NCBI RefSeq assembly: GCF_018446385.1
Contig: NC_055997.1
Span: 44,396,254 to 44,460,253 of the forward strand
Length of the DNA stretch: 64,000 bases
From: Zingiber officinale
Taxonomy: Eukaryota > Streptophyta > Magnoliopsida > Zingiberales > Zingiberaceae
Reading direction: 5' to 3'
Shown: positions 47,640-60,985 of the stretch, in pieces
Layout of the letters: each line of letters opens with the position of its first letter
Position numbering within the stretch: the stretch's first letter is position 1
Translations under genes and position numbers: made by a program
Notes under the pieces: generated by a model
Seen by the model: the letters and a program-made list of their open reading frames with translations, nothing else
Told to the model about the DNA's origin: nothing
The model's database searches: none

Positions 47640-50335
47640 GTTATTAAGAAAAAGAGGGAAGTTATCTGTTCTGGTACGTTGGTTGGCAATTTATAAATCC
47701 AATAACTCTCACGATGCAACAAATGGAAATTAGTAACACATCTTCTAAAGAGGAAGTAACCTTCGGAAATGAATCAATTATATCTTTGGCATCTAAAGCT
47801 AGGTTATATTAACTTAAGTAGGATTCATCGGTAGCTGATGAACTTTTGGGTTCATTAGTAGTGGAAATCTTTCCAAACCTGCGAGTCTTACTTGGAAGGA
47901 AAAATAACCAAGAAGCTTTTAAGTCTAAGGGGTATGGAGTCAAAGATATGTTGAAATTGGTTCATTCTGATTTGTGTGATCCTATGACTATCCAGACAAG
48001 AGGTACTATTGAATATTTCGTCTATTTTATAGACAACTATTCAAGATACAAATAAATTTACTTAATGTATCACAAGACTAAGTACTTTGATTAGTTCAAA
48101 GAGTACTAGGCTGATGTGGAGAAACAGCAAAGTAAAAAGACACTATGGTGAGATCATAGTGGCAAGTACCTCTTGGGAGAATTTAGGAGTCACTTATCAG
48201 AAGTAGGGATTCAATCCCAACTAACTGCATCTGGTACACCCCAACAGAATGGTGTAGTAGAAAGAAGGAAAAGGACTCTTATGGAATAATTAGATAGATG
48301 ATGAGTTATTCAGAGAATTACCAAGTTTGTTTTAAGGATAAAACTCTGAAAACGAAAGTGAACATAGTACCTTCCAAGCTAGAACTCTCTACTCATATAG
48401 AATTGCTGAATAGGCGTAAGCCTATTCGGATTCGGGTAATCCAGCACATATGTTAAAGAGAGATAATGATAAGTTGGATAGGAGTTCACTTGTTTGTAAG
48501 TTATCCTAGATAAACAAAAGTAGGTTTATAGTCTTAAAAATTAGAAGGTCATTGTTAGCATCAATGACTAATTTTAAAAGGACTATATAATGAACCATGT
48601 GCTCATAAGTAAATTTGTTCTTAAGGAAATAATAAAAGACATGTCTAATCTAGTACCAACTGTACAAGATGAGATACCACAAGAAAACTGCAACACGTAT
48701 CATAAATGATACACAATTGCAGAAAATGCCTTGTTGTAGTGGGAGAGTTGTTAAGCAACCTTAAAAGATTCATGTTTTGGGAGAGTTTTTGAACTCGATC
48801 CCTGAAGGACATGAACCTGATCTCCGGACATATGACGAAGCACTCCAAGATGAATATGCAGCATCTTGGCAAAGAGTAATGAATAATAGAATTAGAATAT
48901 ATGTATTCTAATAAAATCTGGAAGCTTGTAGAACCACCAAGTGGTGTAAAAGCCTTTGGGTGTAAAAGGTCTATAATAGGAAAAGAGGGATAGACAGGAA
49001 GGTAGAAACCTTCAAAGCAAGGCTTGATGAAAAAGGATTTTTTTTTTACTGGTAGCCATGCTTAAGTCTATCCGGATTCTTTTATCTATTTGGCAAGTGG
49101 ATGTCAAGACAGCATTCCTTAATGGAAGTCTTGAAGAAAGCATCCATATAAAGCAACCAGAAGGTTTCATTGCAAAGGGCTAAGAGCATCTTGTGTAAAG
49201 CTCAATTAGTCTATGGACTGAGGCAAAGCTTCAAGGTCTTGGAACATCCGGTTTATCAAAGTAATTCAGACCTATGGATTTATTTAGTAACCGGATAAGT
49301 CTTGTGTATACAAAAGGTGTGATGGAAGCGTGGTGGTATTTCTTGTACTATACGTAGATAACATTTTTGGTAGTTGGAAACAATATCAAAATGTTGTCAG
49401 AAGTAAGGGTATGGTTGTCCAAACAATTCGATATAAAGGACTTGGGAGAATGAATATATTCTTGAGATCAAAGTAATAAGGGATCGCAAGAAAAGAATAT
49501 TTTACTTATCCCAAGCTTCATACAACGGAAAAATCCTTGCTCGTTTTAAAGCATGTAAAACTCCAAGAAAGGTTTCTTACCTTTTCAGGATGGAGTAACT
49601 TTATCTAAAGATATGTCTCTGTAGACATCAAAGGAGATAAAGGAAAGAAAGACAGTTCTTTATGCTTCGGCTGTCGGAAGCCTAATGAATGCTATGCACG
49701 AGATAAGAAAGCAGATATCAAAGTAACTCTGGACAAGGACAGTGGACTGCAGTAAAGCATATATTGAAGTACCTTAGAGGCACTAGAGATTATATGCTAG
49801 CTTACAAGGCAGTTAATTTGGTCCTTGTGGGTTGCATGGATTTTGACTTCCAATCAGATAGGGACAATAGTAAGTCAACCTCGGGGTTTTGTGTTTATTT
49901 TAGGAGATAAAGTCATAACTATGGAAGAGTGATAAGCATAGGTGTTTTTCTGGACTCTATCATAGAAGCTTAGTATATGGCAAGCCTCTGAGGTAGCCAT
50001 AAAAGCTGAATGACTCAATAACCTCAAGATAGACTAAGATATAATTTCTGGTTTGTCCAAAGATTATTACAATTTATTGTAATAATGTTGGTGCAGTAGC
50101 AAACTCGAAGAAACCATAAGTCTATAAGGCAAGTAAACACAATAGAGCGCAAGTACCACCCAATACAAGAAATCGTATAAACGAGGAGAAGTTGTTGCAG
50201 CCTAGATTACATCAGGTGATGACCTATAGATCCTTCCACCGAGGTCCTTAAGGCAAGAGCTTTTGATGGACATGTTGAAGGGTTAGGAATCAGATGTATG
50301 GCAGCAGATATAGCAGCTTAGTCTTTTAGTATAAG
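47640..50335 (+). pseudogene. Copia pol, heavily decayed (integrase, RT, RNase H)
   Basis: Pieces in changing frames show a pre-integrase/integrase start (FKSKGYGVKDMLKLVHSDLC at about 47919-47978, then YFVYFIDNYSRYK) and the integrase landmark GTPQQNGVVERRKRTLME at 48235-48288. RT follows (WQVDVKTAFLNGSLEESIHI near 49090-49150, NIKMLSEVRVWLSKQFDIKDLGE near 49383-49451), then an RNase H tail ending RCMAADIAA before 50322. Many stops and frameshifts lie between. The same C-terminus is much better kept in the minus-strand relative at 63400. Confidence 0.85.
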
Positions 50336-50343
50336 TGGGAGAT
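50333..50343 (+). promoter_or_regulatory. Polypurine tract of plus-strand copia
   Basis: AAGTGGGAGAT directly before the 3' LTR start TGTTAGAG, the common form in plant copia elements. Confidence 0.88.
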
Positions 50344-51937
50344 TGTTAGAGTGTATACTAAAAGCCTAGCTTTTGGTATAAACATTTATCTAAAAATAAG
50401 AATCATATTGGTCAAATGTCTACATTTATGATAAATGTAGTTGTTCAATTAATTTATATTGTAGATAACATGGTGTGTGGTGTCACACAGAGAGGATCAT
50501 GTTATCAGTACCTTATAAATTATAAACAGTAGCTCACGACCATAATGGAAAGGAACAAACCATAGGAAGGTCGTAGTGTAATTAGATATTAGTTTATCTT
50601 AACTATATAATTACACTAGTACACTTAAAGTGTATTGAGTAGGACCATTTGAGGTCGTTTCTTTTATACTGACTTTATAAAGAAACAAAGACCTCGGTTA
50701 TTATGGAAGTGTGTGCTCTTAATCCTGATATAATAACAAGCATATATATTTGATATTTATTTCTTTAATTTATCAATGGGTGAGATTTAGTTCGATGAAT
50801 CAATAAGCCCGGAAAGTTGGGAAATGGTATCACTTATAGTGTGTGTTGTTGATTATAGAAGGAAATTGTGTCCTAGAGATACTAGGTTGATAATGTCCTC
50901 AAGAGAAGCTCATAAGGATTGTCATGTTAAGCCCTGCAGGTGGACTTAGTCCGATATGATAATAAGGTTGAGTGGTACTACTCTTGGACTAAGATATTAA
51001 TTAAATGAGTTGTAAGTAACTCACTTAATTAGTGGACATTCGATATCTTAAACACAGGGAGACTAACACACTCATAATAAGAAGGAGCCCAAAAAAATAT
51101 AATTTGGGATTGATGTGGTAGTTCAATAATAGTTCTCTAGTGGAATGAATTATTATTGATAAAATTAAGTTGTGTGTTCGGGGCGAACACGGGATGCTTA
51201 ATTTTATCGGGAGACCAAAAACCAATTCCTCCTCTCGGTTCCTATCGTAGCCTCTTATTTATAGAATACTATACCCACCTATACCCACCTTCTATACCCA
51301 CTTAAAGGGGGCCGCCAAGCTAGCTTGGAAACAAGCTAGGGCCGGCCTAGGTATAAATTGGGGTGGCCGGCCCTAGCTTGAACCCAAGCTAGAGGGGCCG
51401 GCCATATTAAATTAAAAAGGGATTTTAATTTTAAATTTTATTATGTGGGAGATATAATTTATTAAAGAGAATTAAAATTAAAATATCTCTCTTGTAAAAG
51501 ATCTACAAAAGATTAAAGAAAGAGATTATATCTCTTTCCTTATTTGTAGATTGGTGAGATATTTTATTTTCTCTTTAAAAATTATTCACATGTTGTAAAA
51601 TTAAAATTATAGAAATTTCCTTTTATCAACCATGAAGAGATTTTGAAGAGAAATTTTATTTTTTAAAATTTCCGGAAACAAATTAGGAAGTTTTAATTGT
51701 TGATTGAAACTTGTCCAATTTGCTCTTCATTGATGTGGCCGGCCATAAGATTTCAATTGGGAAAATTTTATTTTATTTTTCTCAATTAAATCATGTCAAG
51801 GAAATTGAGGAAATTTTATTGTAATTAAATTTCCTAATTTGCTTAGGCCAAGGAATATAAAAGAAGGGGTGAGGGTGCCTTCATGGGTGACAACCTCTAT
51901 TATTTTTCTCCCTCTTTTTTTCTTGGTATGGTGGCCG
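50344..51937 (+). repeat. 3' LTR of plus-strand copia, first part
   Basis: Matches 43236-44830 closely. It is interrupted at GTGGCCG by a minus-strand gypsy solo LTR; GGCCG at 51933-51937 is one copy of the target duplication. Confidence 0.95.
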
Positions 51938-54900
51938 TGTAACGCCCGCCCTTCCAGGTAGCACTAGGGCCACCCCGGAGGGACGGACGTCACTGAAACA
52001 TGGACATCAATTACTAATGCATATGAATTCATGGCAGCGGAAGACTTATTTAAAAATTTTCTTTTATCATATGCATTTAGTTTACTTATCATGGCATGTG
52101 AATCAAAGCATACTGAACATTTCATCATATCATCATTATTCTAACATGAGTAAAATATCATAAGTGTATGAAATACTAGCTGAAATCATCATCATAAGCA
52201 TAGGTCCAACATTATTCACATGCATAACTTAGATAATTCAAAAACTTAAATAGATCTATCCACCAGCACTTCCACACACATCTTCATTGCCCTTCCTGCT
52301 CTGCTCCCCTTAAACAATCCATTCCTTGCCTTTATCTGCAGTACAAGGAAAATGTGTAGCTATAAGCCAAAGGCTTAGTGAGATCCTTGCCTACCCATAA
52401 ATCCGAAAAACACATAACATAACATAACATGTAGAAACCATAGCATAGCATAACATAGCATGGAGAATCATAACATAGAACATATCTTATCATGTAAAAA
52501 CCATAACATCTCATAACATAACATGAGAGAAAGCAAAACATAATATATCATATCACATAAGGAGCATAACATATCAAAGTATATCATGTGAGTGTATATC
52601 ATGATTCATATCACATTCTGTAAGCACATATCATGAAGCCTATCATATCATGTAAACATGTATCATAACTCATACCTGTTCATAAGGGTGCATAAACATA
52701 ATTTCATAAATATGTGCATGTAGATGCAATATGTATATTTTGAAAACATGTATCATGGAATGCACATATGCATCATGCTTCTTTCAAAACATATAGTATA
52801 CATACTTGAATATCATATCAACAGCATGAGAAGGGCCCTGGCTTGTACCACATGTAAACATAAATGCGCGCAATCCCTAGGACAAGGTAGCTAGCCCCGA
52901 ACCTACTAGGGATCTAGGTCCGTTCATAGTCCGTCGACCTAGGGGCGTACTGAGGAGCCCATCCCTTAACGAGGTCCATTCATAGTCCGTCGACCCGGGG
53001 CGCTTATGGAGCCCACCCTTGGTACAAGCCATACAAAGTAAAATATCATGCATATCATATCTCATCATATCATACATGTCATAATTCTTGTCATATCATT
53101 AAGAGAGCTCTTGATCCCAACTTAAGGGAAGCATCTCTTTACCATAGCATGAAGAGTGCTCTTGATCCCAACTTAAGGGAAGCAACTCTTTTCCATAACA
53201 TGAAGAGTGCTCTTGGTCCCAGCTTAAGGGAAGCAACTCTTTAGGCTTTTCTTCTTACATAAGCCATTCATACATGCATTATGAAACATAACATGTTCTT
53301 ATCATAACATAAAGCATAACATGTCATTTTCATATCATCAAACATGGCATATCATCTCATGAACTTAGCATACATATCATGAACATGGCATATCATATCA
53401 TGAGTCTAGCATATCATATCATTAACATGGCATATCATGTCATAAGTCTATCATGTCATATCATAAACATGGCACATCTTATCATAAGACATAGAAATGC
53501 AACATATCATAAAGCATGAAAGCTTACTCCACTTATATATCAAAGACTACATATCATGAAAATGCCTAAGCATGTTTGGTTAGGTTTAAACTCTTTCCTA
53601 ACCCAATTTATCCATCTTGGCCGAACCATATCAGTAGGTTTCATCCTCATTTCATTCCATATTAAGCATAGAACTTACCCACATAATATGTAAAACTTAA
53701 TCTAAGCACATACAAGGTAATATACTTCATGAATAAGCATGTTTGAGTTCAAAACTCTAACCTTAACCCATTTATCTCAATTTGGACAAAACATATCAGT
53801 AGGGTTCTTATATCATTTGGTTCCATATGAAGCATAAAACTTATCCACATAGCATGTAAACTTGATCTAAGCACATACAAGGCAATATACTTCATGAATA
53901 AGCATGTTTGAGTTCAAAACACTAACCTTAACCCATTTATCTCAATTTGGACAAAACATATCAGTAGGGTTCTTATATCATTTGGTTCCATATGAAGCAT
54001 AAAACTTATCCACATAGCATGTAAACTTGATCTAAGCACATACAAGGCAATATACTTCATGAATAAGCATGTTTGAGTTAAAAACTCTAACCTTAACCCA
54101 TTTATCTCAATTTGGACAAAACATATCAGTAGGGTTCTTATATCATTTGGTTCCATATGAAGCATAAAACTTATCCACATAGCATGTAAACTTGATCTAA
54201 GCACATACAAGGCAATATACTTCATGAATAAGCATGTTTGAGTTCAAAACTCTAACTCTAACCCATTTATTTCAATTTGGCAGAAACATATCAGTAGGAT
54301 TTCATATCATTCTACTCCATAAGAAGCATAAGACTTAAACATGTAACATGCACATTTAATCTAAGTTCCTATAGAGCATAGTACAAGTACGTACAAGGAA
54401 CCATACTTCATGAATAAGCCTATTTGAGTTCAAAACTCTAACCCTAACCCTTTTATTTTCATTTGGCCGAAACATATCAGTAAGGTTTCATGTTTTTTTA
54501 TCCCTTAGGAAGCATAAAACTTAAACATGTAGCATGCACATTTAATCTAAGTACCTATAGAATATTGTACAAGTACTTACAAGGAACTATATTTCATGAA
54601 TAAACCTATTTGAGTTCAAAACTCTAACCCTAACCCTTTTATTTTCATTTGACCGAAACATATCAGTAGAGTTTCATGTCTTTTTATCCCTTAGGAAGCA
54701 TAAAACTTAAACATGTAGCATGCACATTTAATCTAAGTACCTATAGAATATTGTACAAGTACTTACAAGGAACCATACTTCATGAATAAGCCTATTTGAG
54801 TTCAAAACTCTAACCCTAACCCTTTTATTTTCATTTGGCCGAATCATATCAGTAGAGTTCCATATCATTTTATTCCATAAGAAGCATAAAACTTAAACTT

Positions 54901-56131
54901 ATAACAAGCCCATTTAATATAAGTGCCTACAAGGTATTGTACTTCATGTTCTAAGCATATTTGAGTTCAAAAACTTAAACCCTAACCCATTTATTCAATT
55001 TGGCCAACCATATCAGTAGGGTTTACTACCATTTCATTCCATATGAAGCATAAAAAAACTTTAGTTATAAACATGTAAAAATTCATACATCACAAAGAGG
55101 TACAACTAGTATGGTTTCTAACTAAAATTCTTGACCTAAGGCCTTATAATCAATTTGGCCGAACCATATAGATAGGTTTCTCTTTTTTTTTTTTTTCTTC
55201 ACAACATGAAGAATGAAGACTAAACTAACAACATATGAAATTCATATATCATAGAGTAGAAATTTAAGCATGTGATCAAAGAAAAACTTGTTCTAGATCC
55301 TTTCTTCCATCCTTGGCCGAATCATGCAACAAGTTCTAAATTTCTTTTTTTTTTTTTATAACATGAAGCATCTCTTATCACTTGTTAACCCTAAGTGACT
55401 ACCTATTCTTTATCTTGACCATCTTCTTTCAAGAAAAGTTTTAGAGTTTCGAAAGAGAAAAACATTCTAAAAACCGAAGCTACTTGTACTGCAGTGAGGG
55501 GATACTCACATCCTTGCGCTTGTTTTCCTTAGAGATTTAACCTTTTGTTGTGGATCCTTCCTAGAGAGGGGAAGCTTCCTTGCTCCTTGGTCTCGGCAAG
55601 AAGAAGGAATGGGTGAAGAAGGGGGCACGGTGAAGGAGGAAGGAGTAAGAGAGTGAATGAGAAAAATGCCAACTCATTTTAATTTCTTCCTTTTATTCAT
55701 CATGAGAGGAGGAAGGAAAAATATATTTTTCTTCCTCCTTTCTTTTACTCTCTTCATAATTAAGAAAAGTCTAGATACATCCCTTCTTGGTGAGTAAGAA
55801 AGGAATATTCTAGAGCATCTCTTCGTTAGAGAGGGAGAAGACAACTCTCACTTCTCCTTCTAAGAGAAGAGCCTTTTCTTCTTACATTTAATTATGGTTT
55901 CCCTCTCTTTCCCAACAATAATTTCTCTTGGTCTAGTGGTTATCTTATTCAGGTATCTGATGAGAGATCTAGAGTTCAAGTCCTAGACCTTATGTATTTT
56001 TATTTCTATTTTATTTGTTTAAGTGTTCGGCTAGGAGCAAAAAAATTCAACTAAAGCATATATATATATATTTTTTCTTTATTCATGATAGAATATTCTA
56101 GAATTTTGCTAAGGACCCTATGGGTGTTACA
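51938..56131 (-). mobile_element. Gypsy solo LTR (minus) inside the copia 3' LTR
   Basis: A 4194-bp sequence with edges TGTAACGCCCGCCC and GGGTGTTACA, flanked by GGCCG at 51933-51937 and 56132-56136. It has the family landmarks in reverse: CTGCAGTACAAGG near 52337, the doubled GTCCGTCGACC...GAGCCCA block at 52915-53010, and CTTGGCCGAA cores. No primer site or coding region is attached. It belongs to the same LTR superfamily as 88-11317 but a different subfamily. Confidence 0.93.
53640..54960 (-). repeat. About 165-bp tandem repeats in solo LTR (about 8 units)
   Basis: GAATAAGCATGTTTGAGTT recurs at about 53731, 53896, 54061 and 54226 (165-bp steps), then at less regular steps to about 54960. 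Units hold CTAACCCTAACCC-like and AACATATCAGTAGG words with a GGCCGAAA-derived core. The repeated short peptides readable on the minus strand follow the repeat. Confidence 0.9.
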
Positions 56132-56136
56132 GGCCG

Positions 56137-57150
56137 ACCCTTCCCTTTCTCTCCTCTCCTCTTGATGGCCGAAACCTATCTTCTTGGTGGAGTTTTTGTT
56201 GGTGGCCGGATCAAGGAAGGAGAAGAAGGAGAGAAAGCAAGTCTCGTTTCTAGCATCCCTTGGAGCATTGGTGGTGGCCGAAATTCTTCATGCTTGAAGA
56301 AAGTTATTTTGGCCGGCCATCTTCTTCTTTTCTTCCTCTTTGTGGTGGCCGAAACTTATCTCATGCTTGGAGCTCTTGTGGTGGCCGGATACTACTTGGA
56401 GAAGAAGAAGAAGAAGAAGAAAAAGGAGAGGGAGCTAGCATCTCTTGGAGCTTGGTTGGTGTTTTGATTTTCTTCCTTGGTGAAGCTTCCTTGTTGTGGC
56501 TGAACCTAGCTAGGAGGAGAAGAAGGTGCTTGGTGGTTTCTCATCTCGGAAGATCGTTGCCCACACAACGTCCGAGGTTAGAAGAGGAATACTGTAGAAG
56601 ATCAAGAGGTCTTTTTAGAAGGTATAACTAGTAGTTTTTCCTTTTCCGCATCATACTAGTTATTTATGGAAATAATACCAAATACAAGAGGCTTACGATT
56701 CTAGTATTTCGAATATGTTTTTCGATGTTGTGTTCTTTTGTTTTTTCTTTTCCTTTTGATTTGATTGTTCTTTTCGGTTAACCTAAAGTTATTTTAGGAA
56801 ATTAAATATTAGCTTTCTATAAAAGGTTTTGTCTAGTCGGTGGTGGTTGCTCCCATATCCAAGAAGGTCATGTGCCTCGCCACGTCAGTACTGGGAACCA
56901 ATTATGGAAATTAATATTTAATGGAATTAATAACTTAAGGTGATTTGGGTCGAACGTGTTAAGTTCTGCAGGAGATCCAAGTCAAAACCTAAAAGAACAA
57001 ATAGATTAAGTTTTGGATCAAACGTGTAAAGTTCCGCAGGCGATCCAAAATTTAATTTAAAAGAACACATGGTAGCTAGGAAAAGGTTCAGACCTTTGTA
57101 CAAAATTTTTGTACAGTGGAACCTCTAGGTTTTCCGAGTAGCAACCAACA
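56137..57150 (+). repeat. 3' LTR of plus-strand copia, second part
   Basis: Continues the copia LTR after the solo LTR (partner 44830-45835), with an extra run of AGA triplets near 56405-56425. It ends CCAACA at 57150, followed by AGAAC. Confidence 0.93.
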
Positions 57151-57234
57151 AGAACCTGTTAAGAACATAGAATTCTTCTTGTACAATCTTCTGACTGATC
57201 AACCACATGGTTTTACTCACTTTAATTGCCTTGT

Positions 57235-60200
57235 AATGTTGTATGATTGGAGCTTTGCAAACACCATTCAACCTAGACAGTTCTCGGGCTGTACCTATGT
57301 AATAGTTCTTTGACAATAGAAGGGCAAATACATGATCAGCAAGCGAACATTAATGAGAGGAAATAACAGCATATCAGAGTTATTGAAATTGTCATCGTTG
57401 TGATTAACCTAAATCTGATGAAAAAAGATAATCCAAATCGTAAGAACTGGGAGCAAAACAGTAAAAGAACCTAGTGGGCTCCGCAAGTTCCATCCATTTC
57501 TTGTTTCTGTTAAAGCTATCATTTGTCTATTAGCCTAGAAGTGTCATAATGTATAGAGAGGAAAAGAATCAAGTGATCAACAAAATAGCACCCATGTCCT
57601 AGAACACACTTTCTGACTTATAGCAGTCCTTGAGGATTAAATAGTTTGATTTTCAAGAGACCAAAGCCATGCAGAAATACGTGGTCCTACCGATGCACAC
57701 AAAAAGGTAATGAATATAAGAATATAATTGGTTTCTTTCATAATAGCTTGAGTTTTGGGGACAAATGGTTAGTCAATCAAATTTCACATGATATTACAGT
57801 AGAAGGTATACATTTCAATTTCTACCAATGTCAAAAACAATTTCTCTAATCAATTCATATGGTGAGTTAGAATCAGTCAAGTGAAATACAATCATCTACA
57901 CATGAAAGGAAATGTCAAATATTATATATAACAAATCAGTCACTTTCCTAACAACTCAAAGTTTAGGGGTAAATGGTTAGCCAATCAATTTTAACAACTA
58001 TAAATCTTAGATTGTGTTCACCATGGGCCAACTTTAGAGCAACTGTTCAATTAATAAAGCAAAAACAGAAAGGTATATTTGTTTAGGAATAGGTTATGGA
58101 AACCTCAGATGCCTATCTTTTCCTAAAAGTTACATGGGTTTAGTAAGTTGAGGAATAGAATCTAGGTTCATGTTCTTGAACAACATCATTAGCAAGAAGC
58201 CAAGTCTTGATTGTTTTAATTATTTTGGATTGGCTGTATATTCTTGTCTGTCTTTGAAGTCTATAAATCAAAATAATTGTCATAATGTCAAATTTCTAGG
58301 CAGATTTTGGACATTTGTTGTCCTGTGTTAGACCATTGTAAATTTTGTGAAATATTTGATTGAACTACTAAAATCACAGAACAAATAGAAGAAAACAACC
58401 TTAATTGGGGAAACAAGTACCTGATACCAAAGGCAGGTGACAATCACAGGAATAAAGACAATGAATACTTGCCATGCAACTTGCGACATAACTGCAACTA
58501 TCCCAACGAGTTGAATGAAATTAAATGCAACTGCACCAATTCGGGTAGGAATATCGGTATCAACGGCATTTTGATCTGTTGAGGCCTGCAAAATAAAGGT
58601 GAAAAGAGTGATGAGGTATTATTACACATGGCAAACAAAACACTACTAGGATGATTTATGAAATTACATACTCTATTAAGGATACGACCACTTGGGGTGG
58701 AATCAAAGAACGACATAGGTTGCTGTCTTGTATCCAGCTGTTACAAGAAGCATAGCTCTCATAAGTATACAAAAGGAACTGCCAACAGCCAGTGCAACAT
58801 AAACATAGATGAGCATTGATCCAGTAACAGGAGGTTGCTCATCTTCTGAGACACGAGCTGCCCAAGCCATCCAATAATTGCTTCCAATCTGAAAAACTTG
58901 TAACAGAACTTGTGCCAACAAAATTAGAGGAACAAGAGCTCCTCCATAAACCATTGTTACGTATTTCCAATAGACCCAAAATCCAACACGGCCTTTCTCC
59001 CTCTCTTCTTCTTGGAAAAGTTGTCCCTTTTGGCTGTATGTTTCATCTGCCAAACAATTTTGTGTATCGTTGTTGACCCCATGGCTGGGAGATCCTAGAC
59101 CAATTTTTGTGTCACTATTACCAACTTGTGCATTGTTATCGGGAGCAACACTGCCAAGCTCAATGGAGTCGAGTGCTGCTAAAGCTTCCTTGTGGTCAGT
59201 AACCAATTCCCTGAATTCTGTCCCTAACATTAGCATGTCATAGTACTTGCCTGCTTGTACAACCCTTCCATCTTTCATGCACTACAGATTAGAAAGCAAC
59301 ATTTGTTATGTTCCCTAACAAGCCTATGTAGCAATCACATGAAGCAATAATCAAGAAGAAGACAGAAAGAAAAGGACATTACTCACCAAAACAAGATCAG
59401 CTGAAGGTAAGAACTCCACTTGATGGGTGACATATATTAGTGTTTTTCAAGCTAGATGGCCAAGCAAGCATTCCTGCAATTCAGAAGATTATGAGGGGAA
59501 AAAAGATGACTCTCGAATGAACATGCTAATGATCTCTATGCTAATAAAAGACTGGATTTCCTATTTTAGATCACAGTCACACACAAAAAAGATAGAAATT
59601 ATAGTAAACCAGCTTTTAAATTGATACGTGCCAATAGCTCCACTATCAGTTTACAAAAGTACAATATGATCATTAAAGTTGGAGGAAGCAATGCATCCCA
59701 CTTATGCTAGATAAAGGCTTTTTCATCTAAAGAGAAAGACTTTCAACCTCAGGCACGTAATTCCCTACTTGACAGTGTGCAAACTTCAATAAAAGTTGCA
59801 AAGAGTTATTTTTGCTAAAAGAAAAACGTGGATATAGTTGGAAATTATTCAACCATAATGTGTAAAATATTGAGTCTAAATTTAATCTAGAAAAATTAAT
59901 CTAAAGCCTATGAGTGAGGCATTACCATTATAGAAGTTCGTCAAACCATAATAGATTACGAAAAAAATGTGTACCTTAAACAGATGGGTTCCTGTGTGAG
60001 CATCCACAGCACTGAAAGGATCATCAAACAAGAAAATATCAGCATCGTAGTACAGAGCCCGGGCAATCTGAATCCTTTGCTTCTGTCCCCCACTTAAGTT
60101 GATGCCCCGCTCTCCTATCACTGTCTGGTCTCCAAATGCCAGGATCTCCAAGTCTTTCTTCAATGAGCAAGCTTCAAGCACCTTATCATACTTCTCATGA

Positions 60201-60715
60201 TCCATCTCCCTACTGAACAAAATGTTATCTTGAATTTTACCACTCTGTATCCAAGGCGACTGTGGTACATATGCAGTTGTGCCACAGAGCCTAACACTTC
60301 CAGAGATCTTTGGCACCTCGCCTAACAGGCTAGACAACAAGCTTGATTTCCTAGAACCAACAGTGCCACAAACAGCAACTTCCATGCATCGGAGCACCTT
60401 GAAGTTCAAATCATTCAAGGTTGGAGAATCCGAAGAGTGATTCCACGAGAAGGTTCCATTTACCACTTCCACTGCAATCTCCGATGTGCCACTTGGAAGC
60501 CTCTCTGAAATATCAGAGTGCAACTCTTCGAGGCGTAAGAATGAAGCAATTCGATCAAGAGAAACCTTGGTCTGGATGATCATGGATATTGTGTCAGGCA
60601 GGTTGTAGATGGGCTCTTGCAACACTCTAAAAGTCGCTAGGGCCGACAGAACCTTCCCTGATGATAAGGGAATCCCCACAAGCATGCAGAATCCAAAAGT
60701 GATCACTGCCACAAA
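57235..60715 (-). pseudogene. ABCC-like: Captured ABCC (MRP-type) transporter gene fragment
   Basis: Exons on the minus strand: 60715-59975 (end of TMD1, FGFCMLVGIPLSSGKVLSAL, then NBD1); 59473-59387 (ECLLGHLA, stop, KTLIYVTHQVEFLPSADLVL); 59281-58672 (MKDGRVVQAGKYYDM, linker, TMD2 start, then SFFDSTPSGRILNR); 58585-58421 (ASTDQNAVDTDIPTRIG...); about 57316-57235 (YYIGTARELSRLNGVCKAP). NBD1 has Walker A GTVGSRKSS (Arg for the usual Gly), signature LSGGQKQR and Walker B IFLFDDP. A TAG in exon 2 and a small deletion near 58730 that shifts frame break it. ABCC proteins export glutathione conjugates and similar compounds across the vacuolar or plasma membrane. NBD2 is absent. Confidence 0.88.
57320..58420 (-). 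other. Intron-like segment within the ABCC fragment
   Basis: No coding signal is seen. It lies between ABCC exon blocks with a GTACTTG donor at 58420. Confidence 0.55.
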
Positions 60716-60739
60716 AAAGACGGAGAAACCAGAAACCAA

Positions 60740-60985
60740 AAAGCATGAGGAGAAGAAACCCTAAGAGATGGAGCAACCCGCGAGAGGGCAAAGACGGAAG
60801 GGAGAGGAGAAGAGAAGGGGAAAGAGGATATGGATGTGGTCGTTTTCCACATACCTCACAAGGGAGTCGTGTGTTGATCTTGATCGGAGAGGAAGGGGGC
60901 GTCGATCTAGCAAGGTGAAGGACGGTGCAATATAGGTTTAGGTTTGGAGGGAAGTGTTGTAAATTTTGGCTAAGTATGGATGGAA
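60740..60985 (-). other. CACTA segment upstream of the captured ABCC exon
   Basis: This GC-richer stretch (CTCACAAGGGAGTCGTG, GGGGGCGTCGATC) lies between the ABCC exon and the subterminal repeats. It may be the promoter or leader of a chimeric minus-strand transcript, or further captured DNA. Confidence 0.35.

Larger units (their letters stand above)
43236..57150 (+). mobile_element. Ty1/copia retrotransposon with both LTRs, 3' LTR hosting a solo gypsy LTR
   Basis: LTRs at 43236-45835 (2600 bp) and 50344-57150 (about 2608 bp without the inserted 4.2-kb LTR and its duplication). Edges are TGTTAGAGTG and GCAACCAACA. AGAAC flanks at 43231-43235 and 57151-57155. The primer site is at 45838 and the polypurine tract at 50333-50343. 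The two LTRs look about 98% identical, yet the pol is badly decayed. It is inserted in the CACTA between the TOPLESS-like and ABCC fragments. Confidence 0.95.

Noticed and set aside
53914..54225. 103-residue minus-strand repeat peptide
   Set aside because: Two turns of the 165-bp LTR repeat, which has no stop in this frame by chance.
57646..57849. Short plus-strand frame within the ABCC fragment
   Set aside because: Lies in the intron-like part of the captured ABCC gene on the opposite strand; no similarity recognised.
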